Positions 61,860 to 64,000 of a stretch of 64,000 nt of DNA are shown piece by piece. The notes below the pieces were generated by a model, which searched no databases, had not been told where the DNA came from, and saw only the letters and a program-made list of their open reading frames with translations. This DNA comes from Candidatus Thiodiazotropha sp. 'RUGA' (GTDB taxonomy: Bacteria; Pseudomonadota; Gammaproteobacteria; Chromatiales; Chromatiaceae): NCBI GenBank assembly GCA_016842065.1, contig JAEPDS010000006.1, positions 62,001 to 126,000 on the forward strand. Direction: 5' to 3'. A program made the position numbers and the translations under genes. How positions within the stretch are numbered: position 1 is the first letter of the stretch; each line of letters opens with the position of its first letter.

Positions 61860-63353
61860 ATGAAACGCTTCGGTAATGGTCGGTTCACCGCGATACTGGG
61901 GAGTGTTGCTGCGGGACTAGCTCTGATGTTGCAAGTCACTACAGCAGATGCCGCGAGACCGTCTGGTGAAATTGGTAAGGATTGGGGCAACCCAAAAGGT
62001 CATGAGTGTGTGGAGTGTCACTGGCAGGAAGATCCAGGACTAACCATGGAGTGGAACAACAGTCAACACGGTCAAAGTGGTGTCAACTGCCTTGACTGTC
62101 ATGCAGCCAAAGCTGACGATGTTGACGGCTTTGAACATGAAGGTCAGCGAATTTCAATTATTGTAACCCCTAAAGACTGCTCGAAATGCCACTCGGTAGA
62201 ATTCGAAGAGATGGATGGCTCCCATCACTCAAAAGGCGGTCAAATCCTCGCATCCCTCGATAACCTCCTTGGTGAAGTAGTCGGCGGCCCTGCAGCAGTC
62301 AATGCAGGTTGCCGCCAGTGCCACGGCTCCAAGATCGAAATCGGTGAAGATGGCAGACCTCTGCCGACCACATGGCCCAACACCGGTATCGGCCGAATCA
62401 ACCCTGATGGTTCCGCCGGTTCCTGTACTGCCTGTCACGGTCGTCACCGTTTCTCCAAAGCCCAGGCCCGTACACCGGATACCTGCGGTAAGTGTCACGT
62501 CGGTCCCGACCATCCTCAGATTGAGGTCTACAACGAGTCCAAGCACGGCATCATCTATCGCGCGAAAGTCGATGAGATGAACATGGAGTCGGATAAGTGG
62601 GTCGCGGGTGTTGACTATTCAGCCGCACCGACCTGTGCCACCTGTCATATGAGTGCCGGCGGTAAAGAGGGCAAGACTCATAACGTAGGTGATCGTATCT
62701 CCTGGACCCTGCGTCCACCAATCTCTCAGAAGATCAACCTGATTCGTCTGGAGAACGGCAATGAGTTCGACGTCAAAGAGGGTAAGAAAATCCCCAAGGT
62801 CGGTGACAAGGCCAAGGGTTCTACCGTAATCGAAGTCGTGACCTGGCAGGAACGTCGTAAGAAGATGCAGGAAGTCTGTAAAGCCTGTCACAGCGACAGT
62901 GTTATCAATGGTCACTACAACCAGTTCGATAACGTGGTCGAGCTCTACAATGAGAAGTTCGCCAAGCCGATCGCTGCTGTCATGGGTGAGCTGAAGAAGA
63001 ACGGCTATATCACCAAAGCCCCGTTTGACGACAAGATCGAATGGACCTGGTGGGAAATCTGGCATCATGAAGGCCGCCGCGCTCGTCACGGTGCGTCCAT
63101 GAGTGGTCCCGACTACACCTGGTGGCACGGTATCTATGATGTAGCCAAGCATACCTACATGAAATGGATACCCGAGTTGAAAGAAGTGTCCATGAAGAAG
63201 GACGGCAACACCAAGTTTGCCGAGGCAATGCTCGACAAGTACTTCAAACCCATCGATGGTCATACCTGGTACTTTGAAGGTATGAGCAAGGAGTCAATCG
63301 ACAAGGTACGTAAGGGTTTTGAAGAGCGCTACGGTAAAGGCGCACTGAAGTAA
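61860..63353 (+). CDS. octaheme c-type cytochrome of the hydroxylamine oxidoreductase family
   Basis: 497 residues from the ATG at 61860 (AGGAGG site). Signal peptide ends near ADAA. Eight CxxCH motifs start at residues 50 (CVECH), 77 (CLDCH), 107 (CSKCH), 151 (CRQCH), 189 (CTACH), 209 (CGKCH), 259 (CATCH) and 340 (CKACH). The spacing and the C-terminal 'GPDYTWWHGIYDVAKHTYMKW' fit the HAO/octaheme family of periplasmic nitrogen-oxide or hydroxylamine enzymes. Whether it oxidises hydroxylamine or reduces nitrite/hydroxylamine depends on the fate of Tyr419 (cross-link or not). Matured by the ccm system upstream. Clear terminator follows. Confidence 0.9.
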   Translation: MKRFGNGRFTAILGSVAAGLALMLQVTTADAARPSGEIGKDWGNPKGHECVECHWQEDPGLTMEWNNSQHGQSGVNCLDCHAAKADDVDGFEHEGQRISIIVTPKDCSKCHSVEFEEMDGSHHSKGGQILASLDNLLGEVVGGPAAVNAGCRQCHGSKIEIGEDGRPLPTTWPNTGIGRINPDGSAGSCTACHGRHRFSKAQARTPDTCGKCHVGPDHPQIEVYNESKHGIIYRAKVDEMNMESDKWVAGVDYSAAPTCATCHMSAGGKEGKTHNVGDRISWTLRPPISQKINLIRLENGNEFDVKEGKKIPKVGDKAKGSTVIEVVTWQERRKKMQEVCKACHSDSVINGHYNQFDNVVELYNEKFAKPIAAVMGELKKNGYITKAPFDDKIEWTWWEIWHHEGRRARHGASMSGPDYTWWHGIYDVAKHTYMKWIPELKEVSMKKDGNTKFAEAMLDKYFKPIDGHTWYFEGMSKESIDKVRKGFEERYGKGALK

Positions 63354-63362
63354 CCCCCCTCC

Positions 63363-63393
63363 CCCCCTTCAGGTGCTCCTGAAGGGGGTTTTT
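63363..63393 (+). terminator. rho-independent terminator of the octaheme gene
   Basis: CCCCCTTCAGG (63363-63373) and CCTGAAGGGGG (63378-63388), 11-base perfect arms, TGCT loop, followed by TTTTTC. Ten bases after the stop. Confidence 0.93.
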
Positions 63394-63440
63394 CTTTTCT
63401 CACAATCTTCCGCTACCGTATTTTTCCAATGAGGTATTCA

Positions 63441-63896
63441 ATGCTGCGATACTCAAGATACCTGGTTGTTGCTTTACTCGGTTGCAGCCTATCCTTCTCA
63501 ATCACGGCCAACAGCCAACAACAAACCCTGATCGAACAAGCCTTTCAACAAACAGAAGCCGGCGACCTGGAAGCCGCTCAATCACTTCTGGAAGAGGCGA
63601 TCAAGCAAGCACCCTCCTCCTCTCTGGCCTATACTCGACTTGGTGGAGTACAACTGTTGCAACAGTCTTACTCCTCAGGCATCGAGAACTTTCAACAGGC
63701 GATCATGCTGGATCAATCCAATTCAGAAGCCTTCATCGGCCTGGCTGTCGCCTATCTGCACCTTGGAAGATATCAGCTGGCAAGAGAGGCCTTGAAACAG
63801 GCACAACAGCTGGATCCATCCAAAAAACAAGAAATTGACAAAGTTGTTACGTGGCTGAATCAACGCTCATCCAACAACTCGAACTCGATGCACTGA
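63441..63896 (+). CDS. exported TPR protein
   Basis: 151 residues from the ATG at 63441 (GAGG 6 bases upstream; an ATG four codons earlier is possible). Signal peptide ends near TANS. Three tetratricopeptide repeats: 'IEQAFQQTEAGDLEAAQSLLEEAIKQ', 'SLAYTRLGGVQLLQQSYSSGIENFQQAIML', 'SEAFIGLAVAYLHLGRYQLAREALKQAQQL'. Probably a periplasmic assembly or docking factor, perhaps for the adjacent cytochrome (inference). Confidence 0.85.
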   Translation: MLRYSRYLVVALLGCSLSFSITANSQQQTLIEQAFQQTEAGDLEAAQSLLEEAIKQAPSSSLAYTRLGGVQLLQQSYSSGIENFQQAIMLDQSNSEAFIGLAVAYLHLGRYQLAREALKQAQQLDPSKKQEIDKVVTWLNQRSSNNSNSMH

Positions 63897-63922
63897 TTCA
63901 GATTTCACCAGAGGAGATTTTC

Positions 63923-64000
63923 ATGAAAAACAGAAAAGCACGGCTACTCGCATTGACAGCCGCGGTGATTTTCTCAGGCAGCCTGGTTGCGGAAGGTGTC
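63923..64000 (+). CDS. start of an exported protein (cut by window edge)
   Basis: 26 codons to the edge: a strong GAGGAG site and a signal peptide (MKNRKARLLALTAAVIFSGS, then LVAEGV). Likely co-transcribed with the TPR gene, 26 bases apart. The product is unknown. Confidence 0.7.
   Translation, partial: MKNRKARLLALTAAVIFSGSLVAEGV

Overview
The window comes from a Gram-negative bacterium, almost certainly a gammaproteobacterium. It carries lipid A/KDO genes (lpxK, kdsB), the Lol lipoprotein exporter, a type II secretion secretin, a complete System I cytochrome c maturation operon (ccmABCDEFGHI), and an FbaB-type aldolase very close to the E. coli protein. The octaheme cytochrome, FNR-type site, Sco protein and multicopper oxidase genes suggest an environmental, respiratory organism. 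A sulfur-oxidiser or related Chromatiales-like lineage would fit, but nothing here proves it. No rRNA, tRNA, CRISPR array or intact insertion sequence was seen.

Layout. 1-4.9 kb: the 5' part of gspD (minus strand), divergent from a secreted subtilase with three Calx-beta repeats. 4.9-16.1 kb: mixed accessory genes, namely a TetR regulator with a membrane protein, an SDR/AraC/lipase operon, fbaB, a lipoprotein hydrolase, and an RND efflux adaptor/pump pair. 16-17.7 kb: a small unknown gene flanked by two strong inverted repeats, then an HtrA-like protease. 17.8-25.5 kb (minus): an operon of a small exported protein, a Calx-beta surface protein with a GlyGly-CTERM-like tail, a Sco protein, a cytochrome c/periplasmic-binding fusion, and a membrane histidine kinase with no recognisable ATP-binding motifs. 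25.5-37.8 kb (minus): the most unusual region, four large exported genes ending in a clear terminator. They are a 2007-residue repeat/beta-helix protein, two multicopper-oxidase-like proteins with complementary halves of the copper sites, and a third cupredoxin homologue that has lost the ligands and is fused to cadherin-like repeats. 38.4-40 kb: a NarL-type response regulator and a soluble histidine kinase, convergent, with the regulator divergent from the copper operon.

40.3-48.7 kb is envelope housekeeping: exbB-exbD-lpxK-Trm112-kdsB, comEC, a DUF2062 protein, lolD and lolC/E, with a MITE-like repeat in one gap. 48.9-58.6 kb: a small exported protein, a TrpD2-like phosphoribosyltransferase with a Rieske ferredoxin, a tiny exported-peptide ORF, and the ccm operon including an unlisted ccmD. 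58.9-64 kb: a second EF-G (FusA2 type), a 900-base AT-rich gap with a perfect FNR box and a possible leader peptide, an octaheme HAO-family cytochrome, a TPR protein, and the start of another exported protein.

How they may work together. The ccm operon would mature the c-type cytochromes encoded here (octaheme protein, cytochrome/PBP fusion). The Sco protein could serve copper loading of a cuproprotein, possibly the adjacent oxidase set. The T2SS plus a GlyGly-CTERM-like tail suggests surface display of the large repeat proteins. These links are inferred from gene order and motifs.
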